Shown: positions 52,532-62,084 of the stretch, one piece after another
How the letters are laid out: each line of letters begins with the position of its first letter
How positions within the stretch are numbered: the first letter of the stretch is position 1
Origin: Ruegeria sp. HKCCD7303
GTDB taxonomy: Bacteria > Pseudomonadota > Alphaproteobacteria > Rhodobacterales > Rhodobacteraceae
Length of the DNA: 64,000 nt
Reading direction: 5' to 3'
NCBI RefSeq assembly: GCF_013111185.1
Contig: NZ_WVRE01000004.1
Location: forward strand, 339,282-403,281
Program-made: the position numbers and the translations under genes
Notes under the pieces: generated by a model
Database searches by the model: none
Seen by the model: only the letters and a program-made list of their open reading frames with translations
What the model was told of the DNA's origin: nothing

Positions 52532-53349
52532 GGTCTTGTCAGAAGAACTTTGCTTGAGCGGGGCAGGGTGGTTGCGTAGCATTTGCCCATGACCAGACCG
52601 GCCTCTTTCAAATACTTTAAAACCAGCCCCGAGATCATCCGCCTTGCAGTGATGCTGTATGTCCGTTTCCCTCTCTCGCTTCGGAATGTCGAAGATCTTC
52701 TGCATGAGCGAGGCATCGATGTTAGCCACGAAACTGTCCGATATTGGTGGAACAGGTTTGGCCCAATGTTTGCTGCTGAAATCCGAAGAAAGCGTGTTCA
52801 GCAATTGAGAGCATACTCCAAATGGAAGTGGCATGTGGACGAGGTTTTCGTGAAGGTGAATGGCAAGAGACACTACCTCTGGCGTGCCGTCGATCATGAG
52901 GGCGAAGTGCTGGAAGCCGTTGTCACCAAACGTCGAAACAGAGCTTCAGCACTGAAATTCCTCAAGAAATTGATGAAGCGGCACGGAAAAGCGAACAACT
53001 TCGTCACGGATCGCTTCGCTTCCTACAAGGCGGCGCTTAGAGATTTGGGTGCTCTCGAAAAACAACAGACGGGCCGGTGGCTCAATAACCGGGTTGAGAA
53101 TTCGCACTTGCAGTTCCGACGACGCGAACGCGCAATGCAGCGTTTCAGGCGCATGCGAAGTTTGCAGAAATTCGCCTCCGTCCATTCCTCCGTCTACAAC
53201 CACTTCAACCAGGAAAGATCGCTCACTAGCCGAGACACCTTCAAGCTGACACGCGCCGCCGCTCTTAGCGAGTGGCGTCAACTTTGTTCCGGATAGGTTC
53301 GCGGTTTCCGCGGCAAACTGAGACTGGTTCGAATTTGTCTGACAGCACC
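52532..53349 (+). mobile_element. IS6-family insertion sequence, apparently complete
   Basis: Imperfect terminal inverted repeats: GGTCTTGTCAGAAGAACT at the left, and at the right the complement of GGTGCTGTCAGACAAATT ending at 53349. It is about 818 bp with one intact transposase, the size typical of IS6/IS26 elements. No clear 8-bp target duplication was found (ttgctaag on the left, gtcctgag on the right), so the flanks may have rearranged. Related ends occur at 32375 and 39682. Confidence 0.8.
52589..53296 (+). CDS. IS6-family transposase
   Basis: 235 aa from ATG 52589. An N-terminal helix-turn-helix zinc-like region (PLSLRNVEDLLHERGIDVSH, then TVRYWWNRFGP) precedes the DDE domain: Asp in WHVDEVF, Asp in FVTDRFASY, Glu in NRVENSHLQFRRRERAM. 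All three acidic residues are present and the frame is intact, so the protein may be active. The length is normal for the family. Its first codons and left flank are duplicated in the scar at 32375-32469. Confidence 0.92.
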   Translation: MTRPASFKYFKTSPEIIRLAVMLYVRFPLSLRNVEDLLHERGIDVSHETVRYWWNRFGPMFAAEIRRKRVQQLRAYSKWKWHVDEVFVKVNGKRHYLWRAVDHEGEVLEAVVTKRRNRASALKFLKKLMKRHGKANNFVTDRFASYKAALRDLGALEKQQTGRWLNNRVENSHLQFRRRERAMQRFRRMRSLQKFASVHSSVYNHFNQERSLTSRDTFKLTRAAALSEWRQLCSG

Positions 53350-53483
53350 GTCCTGAGTTTCGACTACAAGCCGCGCAGTCTATCTTGCGAACGCTTCTGA
53401 TTTTGATTTGCTGAAGGGATAGTTCTTTTTAGGGTGTAATCTTTTGGGAAAGTGGGGCCGGAAAAGCTCCGGCCCGACGACGT

Positions 53484-55283
53484 TTAAGACAAATGGTGTA
53501 CGTCTTGAAGACCATAAACAGGCGTTTCGATACCTTCCATTCGAGCTTTTATCTGCAGCGATAGAAACTGCGAATAGTGGCGCGACTGATGCAGATTCCC
53601 GCCGTGAAACCATAGAGCTTCTTGCTGTGTAGGTTTCCACATGTTGCGCTGTTCCCCCTCCCAAGGGCCAGGGTCCTTCGTCGTATCCGATCCCAAACCC
53701 CATACTTTCCCGACTCTGTCAGCCATTTCTTGACCAGCCAGATCTGCAATCCAACCATTCATCGAATTGTAGCCAGTTGCATAGACAATGACATCTGCGT
53801 CGAGATGTGTTCCATCATCCAAGATTACGCCGGTTTCGTCGACCTCAACAACCTGACCACGCTTTATCTTGATCTCTCCATCAATGATGAGCTGGCTGGC
53901 GCCGATGTCGATATAGTAGCCTGATCCACGGCGCAGATATTTCATGAACAAACCGGAATCGTCGTCGCCCCAATCAAGCCAAAACCCTGCTTTCTCAAGC
54001 CCGTCATAGAACTCCTTGTCTTGTTCCTTCATCGCAGCGTAGGCTGGAATCTGGAACTCATGTAGGATCGCATAAGGCAGCGAAGCGAAGATAAGGTCTG
54101 CCTTTTCGGTCGTCATGCCGGCTTCGACGGCCCGTTCGGAATATAGATCCCCGAGCCCGATTTCCATCAAAGTATCGGACCGCACAATATGCGTCGAGGA
54201 GCGCTGAACCATGGTGACGTCGACGTCATTCTCCCAAAGGGCTGCGGCGATATCATGCGCGGAATTGTTTGATCCAACGATAACTGCCTTTTTACCTTTG
54301 TACTTGTCTGGGCCTGGATGCTGCGATGAGTGGTGCTGATCGCCTTTGAACTTATTCATTCCGGGAAAGCTCGGCATGTTGGCCTTGCCTGACATACCCG
54401 TTGCCATGACAAGCTGTTTGGGTTTCAGCGTTACTTCCTCGCCGTCGCGGTCTACAACGACCGTCCATTCCTTGGTTGTCTCGTCATAGCTGGCGGACTT
54501 GGCGGTCGTGTGTGTCCAGTAGTTGAGCTCCATCACCTTGGTGTACATTTCGAGCCAATCACCGATTTTATCCTTGGGTGAGAAGACCGGCCAATTCTCT
54601 GGGAATTTGATGTAAGGCAGATGGTCGTACCAGACCGGGTCATGTAGGCAGAGGGATTTGTAGCGTTTGCGCCAGCTGTCTCCGGGGCGTTCGTTGCGCT
54701 CCACAATGATAGTAGGCACGCCGAGCTGGCGAAGACGTGCACCCAAAGCAATACCGCCCTGTCCGCCGCCAATGATCAGGCAGTAAGGTTGCGTCTTGTA
54801 TCCGAGTTCCGCCTCTTCTTGTTCCCGCTCTTCTTTCCAGGTCGTGCGGTGTTTCCCAGCTCCATGTTTAGCTCCTAGAGGACGCTGAAAGCCCTTAGGT
54901 TCTTCGTATCCTTTGAGTTCGACCATCGTGGTCAGCAGCGTCCAGATCAACCCACCCTTCAGACGGATTAAACCGTAACCGCGCGCAACCTCAGTTTCAA
55001 ATTCGATCCATGCTGTCGTGATGCCACCGTCTTCAGTCGGAACCTCGCCGTCCGCGACCTTCCATCCTTTTGGCTTGATCGTCGCCAATTGGTGCCGCAA
55101 CATATCGGCTACCTGACCTTTTCCTTCGACTGTTTTGATGTTCCAAGTGAAGGTCACTAGATCGCGCCAGTAGCAGTCATCCTGAAACATCTCGGTGGCA
55201 GCTTCAACATCTCCTTTATCGAGTGCCTCGCCGAACGCGTCGAGAAACGCCTGTGTCTGATCCGTCAGTGTCGTATCGAGCAT
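53484..55283 (-). CDS. FMO-like flavoprotein monooxygenase with N-terminal NTF2/SnoaL domain
   Basis: 599 aa from ATG 55283, set by GGGAGG 5 nt upstream. Residues 1-135 fit a SnoaL/NTF2-like domain (QAFLDAFGEALDKGDVEAAT, FQDDCYWRDLVTFTW). FAD site GGGQGG at 172-177, NADPH site GSNNSAHDIAAALWE, and ATGYNSMNG near the C-terminus. FKGDQHHSSQH stands where the FMO signature has F-x-G-x3-H-x3-[YF], but it ends in His. It should insert oxygen into a soft nucleophile (N or S) or a ketone using NADPH. It is monocistronic, and a downstream IS6 element ends 134 bp away. Substrate unknown. Confidence 0.88.
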   Translation of the reverse strand: MLDTTLTDQTQAFLDAFGEALDKGDVEAATEMFQDDCYWRDLVTFTWNIKTVEGKGQVADMLRHQLATIKPKGWKVADGEVPTEDGGITTAWIEFETEVARGYGLIRLKGGLIWTLLTTMVELKGYEEPKGFQRPLGAKHGAGKHRTTWKEEREQEEAELGYKTQPYCLIIGGGQGGIALGARLRQLGVPTIIVERNERPGDSWRKRYKSLCLHDPVWYDHLPYIKFPENWPVFSPKDKIGDWLEMYTKVMELNYWTHTTAKSASYDETTKEWTVVVDRDGEEVTLKPKQLVMATGMSGKANMPSFPGMNKFKGDQHHSSQHPGPDKYKGKKAVIVGSNNSAHDIAAALWENDVDVTMVQRSSTHIVRSDTLMEIGLGDLYSERAVEAGMTTEKADLIFASLPYAILHEFQIPAYAAMKEQDKEFYDGLEKAGFWLDWGDDDSGLFMKYLRRGSGYYIDIGASQLIIDGEIKIKRGQVVEVDETGVILDDGTHLDADVIVYATGYNSMNGWIADLAGQEMADRVGKVWGLGSDTTKDPGPWEGEQRNMWKPTQQEALWFHGGNLHQSRHYSQFLSLQIKARMEGIETPVYGLQDVHHLS

Positions 55284-55834
55284 TTCATCCTCCCATCGCT
55301 CATCCATTTTGGTTAGCAGCCTATGGGAAGGGCGCTTTCAAAATCCAGACATTTAACGAGTCCCGAACACTGGCACCAAACCGACCGCAAGGACGACGCT
55401 GTTGTTTAAAAAGACTTCAAGCCAATGACCGCTACGTCCGCTTGGCAGACGTTCAGCAGATTTCAGCGAACGTCCGCTGCCGTTCAATGCAGACCTTCGG
55501 GCGAAATTTCTCGGAATGACCACCATCAATGACCGCTTTCCGTTCCTAAGCCGTCATCTGACTGAAAGACTCATATGACTGCCTTGAGCCCAAGGTGAAC
55601 AATGCTGTGAAAATCACTGAGGGCGGCTTTGCACAGGAACCGGACCTTGCAAGGTTTAACAAACGGCCCACAGCCGCCATCCATCGATACGACGAATTGC
55701 TGCGTTCGCATTCCGCCTTGCAGGCATGCGAATTGCGTCAGACTATCCGAAGCGCTGGTTCCTGAAACACAGCAAAAAAATGTAGCATTTTATCAGAATA
55801 CTTTTACCTTGTGGTCAAATTTGGGGGAAGATGA
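55284..55834. other. 551-bp divergent gap with repeat copy g
   Basis: Control region between the FMO gene (minus) and the CodA-like operon (plus). At 55375-55600 it holds repeat family pieces, including the stretch 55553-55595 that aligns with 5887-5930. A perfect 12-bp palindrome ACCTTGCAAGGT lies at 55644-55655 and could be an operator. It ends in TTGGGGGAAG, the ribosome-binding site of the next gene. No open frame with a start signal was seen. Confidence 0.5.
55644..55655. promoter_or_regulatory. 12-bp palindrome upstream of CodA-like operon
   Basis: ACCTTGCAAGGT is perfectly symmetrical and lies 180 bp before the first gene of the operon. It has no second copy that I could find, so its role as an operator is only a suggestion. 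Confidence 0.3.
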
Positions 55835-57127
55835 ATGCTCGACATCATCATTAGACAAGCCCAACTGCCGGATGGCCGAGGGCCTTTGGATATAGCGATC
55901 AAGGATGACCGCGTCGCAGAAATTGCCCCCAAGATCAAGGCTGAGGCAGGCGAGGACATTGACGCGGCTGGACGATTGGTTTCGCCCCCGTTTACCGACC
56001 CGCACTTCCATATGGATGCGACCCTGAGCCTTGGAACGCCTCGCATGAATGTCTCGGGTACACTATTGGAAGGCATCGCGCTTTGGGGTGAGCTAAAGCC
56101 TCTGCTGACACCCGAAGCAGTAATTGAGCGCGCCATGCGATATTGCGACCTTGCCGTATCGCAGGGATTGCTGGCAATCCGTTCGCATGTGGATGTTTCA
56201 TCCACACCTTTGGTTGGCGTTGAAGCGCTGTTGGAGGTCCGCAAGCAGGTCGCTCCCTATATTGATCTGCAGCTGGTAGCATTCCCGCAAGATGGCCTTT
56301 ACCGCTCAGAGAATGCAGAAAAAAACTTGATCCAAGCCCTTGATTTGGGTGTTGATGTAGTGGGCGGTATCCCGCATTTTGAGCGTACGATGTCGGAAGG
56401 TGCCCGGTCGGTCAGGAGACTGGCCGAGATAGCGGTGGACCGAGGCTTGATGCTGGATTTGCATTGCGATGAAAGCGACGATCCAATGTCGCGCCACGTG
56501 GAAACCTTAGCCTATGAGACCACGCGCCTTGGGCTTGGCAGGCGGGTAACAGCAAGTCATGTCACCGCGATGCACTCGTATGACAACTACTATGCGTCGA
56601 AGCTCATACCTCTGATCGCAGAAAGCGGCATGAACGTGGTGCCCAACCCGCTCATCAATATAACGCTGCAAGGTCGCTCGGATACCTATCCGCGTCGTAG
56701 GGGGCTGACCCGAGTGCCAGAGCTGCGCGCGGCGGGTGTAAATGTCGCCTTCGGGCAGGATTGCACGATGGACCCGTGGTATTCGCTTGGCTCCGCCGAC
56801 ATGTTGGAAGTGGCTCATATGGGCGTGCATGCCGTGCCGATGACATCCCGCGAGGCGATGGAGTGGGCGTTTACGTCCGTTACTCAGAATGGTGCCAAGG
56901 CTATGGGCTTGCCCGACCCGACGATCCGCGAAGGCGGCCCTGCCAATATGGTAGTTCTGCAAGCGCAGGACCCGATTGAAGCAGTTCGCATCAAAGCCAC
57001 CCGGCTTGCCGTTATCAAAAACGGAAAGGTGCTGGCCCGCACAGAACCACGAATGGCCGCGCTTTCTTTGCCTGGCCGTCCCACGACCCTGGATCCCGCA
57101 GATTACGCGCCCAGGCCCAATACTTAG
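55835..57127 (+). CDS. Cytosine deaminase (CodA)-like amidohydrolase
   Basis: 430 aa, with GGGGGAAG before the ATG. It follows E. coli CodA over its whole length: metal HFH at 57-59 (PHFHMDAT), SGTLLEGI, HVDVSS, VAFPQDG (substrate-binding Gln), LHCDESDD (catalytic Glu), TASHVTAMHSYD, PLINITLQGRSDTYPRRRG. The catalytic-Asp loop reads FGQDCTMDPW where CodA has GHDD. The metal Asp (309) is kept, but the adjacent Asp that governs substrate choice in CodA is Cys310. It probably deaminates or hydrolyses a pyrimidine-like or other cyclic N-compound, not necessarily cytosine. It is the first gene of an operon with an uptake system and an amidase. Confidence 0.88.
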   Translation: MLDIIIRQAQLPDGRGPLDIAIKDDRVAEIAPKIKAEAGEDIDAAGRLVSPPFTDPHFHMDATLSLGTPRMNVSGTLLEGIALWGELKPLLTPEAVIERAMRYCDLAVSQGLLAIRSHVDVSSTPLVGVEALLEVRKQVAPYIDLQLVAFPQDGLYRSENAEKNLIQALDLGVDVVGGIPHFERTMSEGARSVRRLAEIAVDRGLMLDLHCDESDDPMSRHVETLAYETTRLGLGRRVTASHVTAMHSYDNYYASKLIPLIAESGMNVVPNPLINITLQGRSDTYPRRRGLTRVPELRAAGVNVAFGQDCTMDPWYSLGSADMLEVAHMGVHAVPMTSREAMEWAFTSVTQNGAKAMGLPDPTIREGGPANMVVLQAQDPIEAVRIKATRLAVIKNGKVLARTEPRMAALSLPGRPTTLDPADYAPRPNT

Positions 57128-57175
57128 GAAGCTCATTAACAAGAAGAATTGCCACCAACAGAAGAGGATCTACCA

Positions 57176-58159
57176 ATGAAACTCACCACAACCCGCCGTC
57201 AACTGATGGTCGGCGCTGCGGCCATGCTGGCCCTGCCGGCTTATATCCATCGCGTGAATGCGCAATCTGCGATCCGCGTCGCCGGAGTGCACATGTCTCC
57301 GGTTGAAAATGCGTGGAACAGCCGCATTCACCTGGCGATGCAGGAAGCCGCCGACACTGGCCTGATAGAGTATGAGTTTTCAGAAGGAGTAGCGCCGACC
57401 GACTATCCCCGCGCGATGCGCGAGTATGCCGAGGGAGGTGCGCAAATCATCTGGGGTGAATCTTACGCTGTGGAGCGTGAAGCACGCGAAGTGGCGGGTG
57501 ACTACCCCGACACCGCGTTTCTGATGGGGTCTTCCGGTGGGCCAGAAGGTGACAATTTCGGTGTCTTTGGCACACGTAACCACGAGGCAGCCTATCTGGC
57601 TGGTATGCTCGCGGGTCAAATGTCCGAAAGCAATGTCTATGGTTCGGTCGGGGGTTATCCGATCCCCGAGGTGAACCTTTTGATCAACGCTTTCCGCATG
57701 GGCGTAAGCGAAGTGAACCCAGACGCCACCTTCGTCAACGGCTTTATCGGTGCATGGTTCGATCCGGCCCGCGCGCAAGAGGCTGCGATTGCCCAGATTG
57801 ATGCGGGTGCAGACATTCTGTTTGGTGAGCGCATTGGCACTGCGGATGCGGCCCAAGCGCGAGGTGTGAAGGCGATCGGTTCGCTTATCGATTATACTCC
57901 GCGATACCCGGGCACGGTTTTTGCCAATGCAATCTGGAATTACGGTCCCACAATCGAGGCCATCGTGGCGGATGTTCAGGCCGGTAATCCAACAGGTCGT
58001 AACTACACGGAATATTCCTTTATGGCCCATGGCGGCAATGAGTTGATCTATGTCGCCGATGAAGTGCCCGCCGACGCCATCCCGGGGATGGAGGCCAAAC
58101 AGGCCGCGATTCAATCCGGTGAATGGGACGTTCCGATTGATGAAAGCGAGCCCTCCTGA
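57176..58159 (+). CDS. BMP-family ABC transporter substrate-binding protein
   Basis: 327 aa from ATG 57176 (AGAGGA upstream). The N-terminus TRRQLMVGAAAMLALPAY with twin arginines is a Tat-like signal, ending VNA-QS. The mature part has the BMP/PnrA (basic membrane protein) fold: YEFSEGVAPTDYPRAMREYA, GTRNHEAAYLAGMLAG, YGSVGGYPIPEVNLLINAFR, ADILFGERIGTADAAQARG. Family members bind nucleosides or related heterocycles for ABC import. Here it serves the ATPase and two permeases downstream, with the CodA-like enzyme as the likely first catabolic step. Confidence 0.9.
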   Translation: MKLTTTRRQLMVGAAAMLALPAYIHRVNAQSAIRVAGVHMSPVENAWNSRIHLAMQEAADTGLIEYEFSEGVAPTDYPRAMREYAEGGAQIIWGESYAVEREAREVAGDYPDTAFLMGSSGGPEGDNFGVFGTRNHEAAYLAGMLAGQMSESNVYGSVGGYPIPEVNLLINAFRMGVSEVNPDATFVNGFIGAWFDPARAQEAAIAQIDAGADILFGERIGTADAAQARGVKAIGSLIDYTPRYPGTVFANAIWNYGPTIEAIVADVQAGNPTGRNYTEYSFMAHGGNELIYVADEVPADAIPGMEAKQAAIQSGEWDVPIDESEPS

Positions 58160-59534
58160 TCCAGAGGGTTTTGACGTGACCGATGCCACGGCTCTTGCAG
58201 CTGCCATCACAGCAGGGCAGATCTCTGCCTGCCAACTGATGGAATCAAGTCTTGCTGCCTGCCACGCACGGGCGGATTTGGGGGCCGTGGTTTATCTGGA
58301 CGAAGAAATGGCCCGCGCTGGGGCAAGGGCGGCGGACGCTTTGCCACCAGACCAGCGCGTGCCATTTCATGGGGTTCCGTTTTTGGTGAAAGACCTCGGT
58401 GGTTTCGCAAAAGGGCTGCCGGCGGCGGCAGGATCTGCGGCAATCCGAGCACAATGTTGTAGACCCGAAAGTGACAGCCACCTGCTACACCGTCTTCGCC
58501 GCACCGGCCTGATCCCTTTCGGCTTGACCGCAACACCGCCCTTTGGCCTTTCCCTAACATGCGAACCCGACGGTATGGTTGTGACCCGCAATCCATGGAA
58601 CCCCGCACTGACACCCGGTGGTTCATCCGGCGGCGCCGCAGCCGCGGTTGCAGCTGGTATTGTTGCAATTGCTCATGCCACGGATGCAGCCGGGTCCATC
58701 AGGGTTCCCGCCGCATGTTGCGGCTTGACCGGGCTTAAGCCTTCTCGTGGCGCGGTGCCTGGAGGCCCTGATTTTGCCAATCACCTGATGGGCATAGCGT
58801 CTGAGTTGGTCCTTGCGCGGTCGATCCGCGATGTGAAGACGGCCTTTGACGCGGTGGCCCAGCCCTTGGCCCCGGTATATCTGCCAGAACGCCCCAGCGT
58901 CGCATTGGCACTGCCGGAGCGGTGCGGTGCCGACCAGTGCAAGGCCGCGAAAAGTGCTGCCGACGCGCTGCGCGATGCAGGCTGTGAGGTGTGCGATATT
59001 CGTGCCCCCGACCAATTGGGGGATGAGGCTCACGCAATCGCTCGAACCATACTAGCTGTTTCCATGGCCGAGTGGCTGACTGCGCTCAAGATAACTGATG
59101 ATGAGATTCCACCACTTGCCGCAGCCATGGCTGCCGAGGGCCGTGCGACGTCGGCCACAGCGCTTTTTGCGGCCTCACAAAAGCTCGCTCGTGTGACAAA
59201 TCGATCTCGCAAGCTTTTTAAGTCTGCCGATGCTGTCCTGATGCCGATCCTCTCGTCTGCGCCGCCCGATGTAGGCACTTTGGATCTGTCCGGCTCCTCC
59301 CCAAACGATCACATGGCGCGGCTCGAGGCTTTTGCCCCGAACGCCGCACTAGCAAATGTAGCGGGCTTGCCAGCTTTGGCGCTGCCTTTTGGCATGGCAA
59401 ATGGTCTTCCACTCGGCGTTCAACTGATTGGTCCCCCCGGCTCGGATTTTGCGCTGCTGAAACTTGGCGCACTTGTCGAAGCACGCGCGCCCACAATCAC
59501 TTTTCCGCACCCAATCGCAGGCCTGCCCGCATGA
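58140..59534 (+). CDS. Amidase-signature-family amidohydrolase
   Basis: 464 aa from ATG 58140, overlapping the BMP gene by 20 bases. A GTG at 58176 with AGAGGG 7 nt upstream is an equally good start. The Ser-cisSer-Lys triad is Lys84 (FLVKDLGG), Ser162 (TPGGSSGGAAAAVAAG) and nucleophile Ser186 (AAGSIRVPAA). The family hydrolyses amides or carbamoyl compounds. It overlaps the ATPase start by 4 bases, so it is translated with the transport genes. With the CodA-like enzyme it suggests ring opening or deamination followed by amide cleavage, but the substrate is unknown. Confidence 0.88.
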   Translation: MKASPPDPEGFDVTDATALAAAITAGQISACQLMESSLAACHARADLGAVVYLDEEMARAGARAADALPPDQRVPFHGVPFLVKDLGGFAKGLPAAAGSAAIRAQCCRPESDSHLLHRLRRTGLIPFGLTATPPFGLSLTCEPDGMVVTRNPWNPALTPGGSSGGAAAAVAAGIVAIAHATDAAGSIRVPAACCGLTGLKPSRGAVPGGPDFANHLMGIASELVLARSIRDVKTAFDAVAQPLAPVYLPERPSVALALPERCGADQCKAAKSAADALRDAGCEVCDIRAPDQLGDEAHAIARTILAVSMAEWLTALKITDDEIPPLAAAMAAEGRATSATALFAASQKLARVTNRSRKLFKSADAVLMPILSSAPPDVGTLDLSGSSPNDHMARLEAFAPNAALANVAGLPALALPFGMANGLPLGVQLIGPPGSDFALLKLGALVEARAPTITFPHPIAGLPA

Positions 59535-61051
59535 CCAAGGTTCTGGAACTAAACGGCATTACCAAGCGTTTCGGAACGCTTACCGCAAATGACGATGTGA
59601 CCCTCACACTAGAAGACGGGGAAATTCTTGCTCTGTTGGGCGAAAATGGTGCGGGTAAGACGACACTGATGAATATTCTTTTCGGCCACTACGCAGCCGA
59701 TAAAGGTTCTGTCAGGGTGTTTGGCAAAGAACTGCCCCCGGGTCTGCCACGCGCAGCGATCGAAGTGGGGGTGGGAATGGTACACCAGCACTTCACGCTT
59801 GCGGGCAACCTCACGGTTCTTGAAAACGTAATGCTGGGTTCCGAACCGCTGACGCGCACGCGTTCTGCTCGTGGCGAGGCGCGCAAGAAACTGTTGCAGA
59901 TCTCAGAGCGGTTCGGCCTGCCTGTTAATCCAGAGGCCAAGGTTCGGACGCTTTCCGTTGGTGAACGTCAACGGGTCGAGATTCTGAAAGCACTCTATCG
60001 CGACGCACGTATTTTGATTTTGGATGAACCGACTGCCGTTCTGGCCCGGCCCGAGGCGATGCGCCTGTTCGAAACGCTGCGTGATATGACAAAAGAGGGC
60101 CTCTCGCTTATTTTCATCAGCCACAAGCTGCATGAGGTCATGGCAGCCTCTGACCGTGTGGCGGTGCTTCGTGGCGGCAGGATAGTCGCGGAACGCAAAA
60201 CACCCGAAACCACACCAGAAGAGTTGGCGGAACTGATGGTTGGCCGCAAGGTTGAGCGTCCCGTACGTCAAGACCATGAGATTGGAGCGCCAGTCCTGAT
60301 CGCAAAGGACGTGAGCGTGGAAGAAGACGGTGATTTGCGGCTGGATGATGTGTCTTTCGCTGTCCATGCCGGTGAAATCCTTGGTATCGTCGGCGTTTCA
60401 GGCAATGGTCAATCCTCCTTTGGTGCGCTGCTGTCAGGATTGGCACACCCAAGTGCGGGTCAGTTAACACTCTTGAACGAAGATATCAGCCATCTGGGTC
60501 CGCGCGGCATGATCCATGCGGGCGCAGGCAGGGTGCCTGAAGACCGGCACGCAGAAGGCGTTGTGGGCGAATTGAGTTTGTGGGAAAACGCGGTGCTTGA
60601 GCGCTTGCGCACACCGGAATTTTCGCACCGCGGCTTTGTTCGACAACGCGCCGCCCGGGATTACACTGCGGGGCTGATAGAACGTTTTGATATCCGCGGC
60701 GCCAGCCCCGACACGCGAACAAGGCTGCTGTCCGGCGGCAATATGCAAAAGCTGATCCTTGGCCGGGTTCTGACCAATGGGCCGCGTTTTGTGCTCGCAA
60801 ACCAGCCAACGCGTGGTCTTGATGAAGGTGCAATTGCTTCAGTTCATGCCGAGCTTTTGGCAGCACGGGCCGAAGGTGCCGCAATCCTGCTCATCTCAGA
60901 AGAATTGGAAGAAGCTGTAGCCCTGTCAGACCGAATACAGGCCATCGTAAAAGGTCGCTTGTCAGAATCGATATCGGCTGATGAAGCCGACCCACAACGC
61001 CTTGGCCTGATGATGGCAGGTGTCTGGAAGGAAAATGATGATGCGGCTTGA
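59531..61051 (+). CDS. BMP-type ABC transporter ATPase (two ABC modules)
   Basis: 506 aa tandem ABC protein. First module: Walker A GENGAGKTT, Q-loop VHQHFTLAGNLTV, signature LSVGERQRVEILKAL, Walker B ILILDEP. Second module: degenerate Walker A (GVSGNGQSS), signature LLSGGNMQKLILGRVL, Walker B replaced by FVLANQPTRGLD, so it lacks the usual Asp-Glu pair. This asymmetry is normal for sugar/nucleoside-type ATPases (RbsA/NupO-like). The start overlaps the amidase stop, and the end overlaps the first permease. Confidence 0.92.
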   Translation: MTKVLELNGITKRFGTLTANDDVTLTLEDGEILALLGENGAGKTTLMNILFGHYAADKGSVRVFGKELPPGLPRAAIEVGVGMVHQHFTLAGNLTVLENVMLGSEPLTRTRSARGEARKKLLQISERFGLPVNPEAKVRTLSVGERQRVEILKALYRDARILILDEPTAVLARPEAMRLFETLRDMTKEGLSLIFISHKLHEVMAASDRVAVLRGGRIVAERKTPETTPEELAELMVGRKVERPVRQDHEIGAPVLIAKDVSVEEDGDLRLDDVSFAVHAGEILGIVGVSGNGQSSFGALLSGLAHPSAGQLTLLNEDISHLGPRGMIHAGAGRVPEDRHAEGVVGELSLWENAVLERLRTPEFSHRGFVRQRAARDYTAGLIERFDIRGASPDTRTRLLSGGNMQKLILGRVLTNGPRFVLANQPTRGLDEGAIASVHAELLAARAEGAAILLISEELEEAVALSDRIQAIVKGRLSESISADEADPQRLGLMMAGVWKENDDAA

Positions 61052-62084
61052 ACGACGCTCACATGTGCCGCTGCATCTTGCGATCATTGCACCACTGGCC
61101 GCGATCTTTGCTGCATTGCTTTTGGCCGCAGGTCTCATCGCTGCTGCTGACGTAAATCCGCTAACGGCTTATGGCGAAATGGTGAATGGCACATTCGGCT
61201 CGCGCCTTTCCATCGCCGAGATGTTGACCCGCGCCACTCCGCTTATCTTTACGGGGCTTGCCGCAGCTGTCGCCTTCCGAGCGCGGCTTTGGAACATCGG
61301 GGGCGAGGGACAGTTCTTTGTTGGGGCGCTAATCACCGCTTGGATCGGTCATTCACTCGGGGTTCCAGGGTGGATAGGTATTCCGATCTTGATGTTGGCG
61401 GGCATGGCGGCAGGCGCGGCCCTTTTGGCAGGACCTGCCTTTTTACGCTTACGTTTCGGCGTGGATGAGGTGGTGACAACCCTGCTGCTCAACTTCATCG
61501 TGATCCTTTTTGTTGGCCTCATGATTGAGGGCCCTTTGCGCGATCCGCTGGCCTTTGGGTGGCCCTCTTCGGTGCCCGTAAACGGGGATTACCGCCTTCC
61601 GGATCTGATCCCCCGTACACGTCTCCATATCGGGCTGCTTGTTGCCATCGCAGCGGCAAGTGCTGTTTGGCTGATCCTTGCGCGTACTGTTTTTGGCACT
61701 GAAACACGCGCCGCAGGCTTAAATGCCAGTGCCGCTGCCTTTGCCGGAATTGCTCTGCCCCAAACGATCATGGGTGTTGCCTTGCTTTCGGGCGCGCTGG
61801 CAGGGCTTGCCGGGTCTGTCGAAGTCATGGGGGTCACTGCGGGGGTCACCACCACTATGAGCCCCGGATTTGGTTATGCAGGCATTGTCGTCGCCATGCT
61901 CGCCGCTTTGCATCCGGCCGGAGTGGTCGCTGCCGCTGTTTTCGTCGCAACAGTCTTTGTCGGGGCCGACGCCATGAGCCGTGCGACGGGTGTACCCAGT
62001 TTCATTGCCGATGTGATCGTGGCGCTGTGCCTGCTCACCATGATCGTGGCCCTTCTTTTCACAACCTACAGGGTGCGCCGATGA
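61038..62084 (+). CDS. BMP-type ABC transporter permease 1
   Basis: 348 aa. ATG 61035, 61038 and 61041 are tandem candidates, and 61038 fits GGAAGGA best. It overlaps the ATPase by 14 bases. About eight to ten transmembrane segments. LTRATPLIFTGLAAAVAFRA, LWNIGGEGQFFVGALITAW and FGVDEVVTTLLLNFIVILF are the conserved blocks of BPD_transp_2-type (nucleoside/sugar) permeases. It works with the second permease as the membrane part of the importer. Confidence 0.92.
   Translation: MMRLERRSHVPLHLAIIAPLAAIFAALLLAAGLIAAADVNPLTAYGEMVNGTFGSRLSIAEMLTRATPLIFTGLAAAVAFRARLWNIGGEGQFFVGALITAWIGHSLGVPGWIGIPILMLAGMAAGAALLAGPAFLRLRFGVDEVVTTLLLNFIVILFVGLMIEGPLRDPLAFGWPSSVPVNGDYRLPDLIPRTRLHIGLLVAIAAASAVWLILARTVFGTETRAAGLNASAAAFAGIALPQTIMGVALLSGALAGLAGSVEVMGVTAGVTTTMSPGFGYAGIVVAMLAALHPAGVVAAAVFVATVFVGADAMSRATGVPSFIADVIVALCLLTMIVALLFTTYRVRR

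Noticed and set aside
52524..53357. 8-bp target duplication around the IS6 element
   Set aside because: ttgctaag and gtcctgag on the two sides do not match, so no duplication can be claimed.
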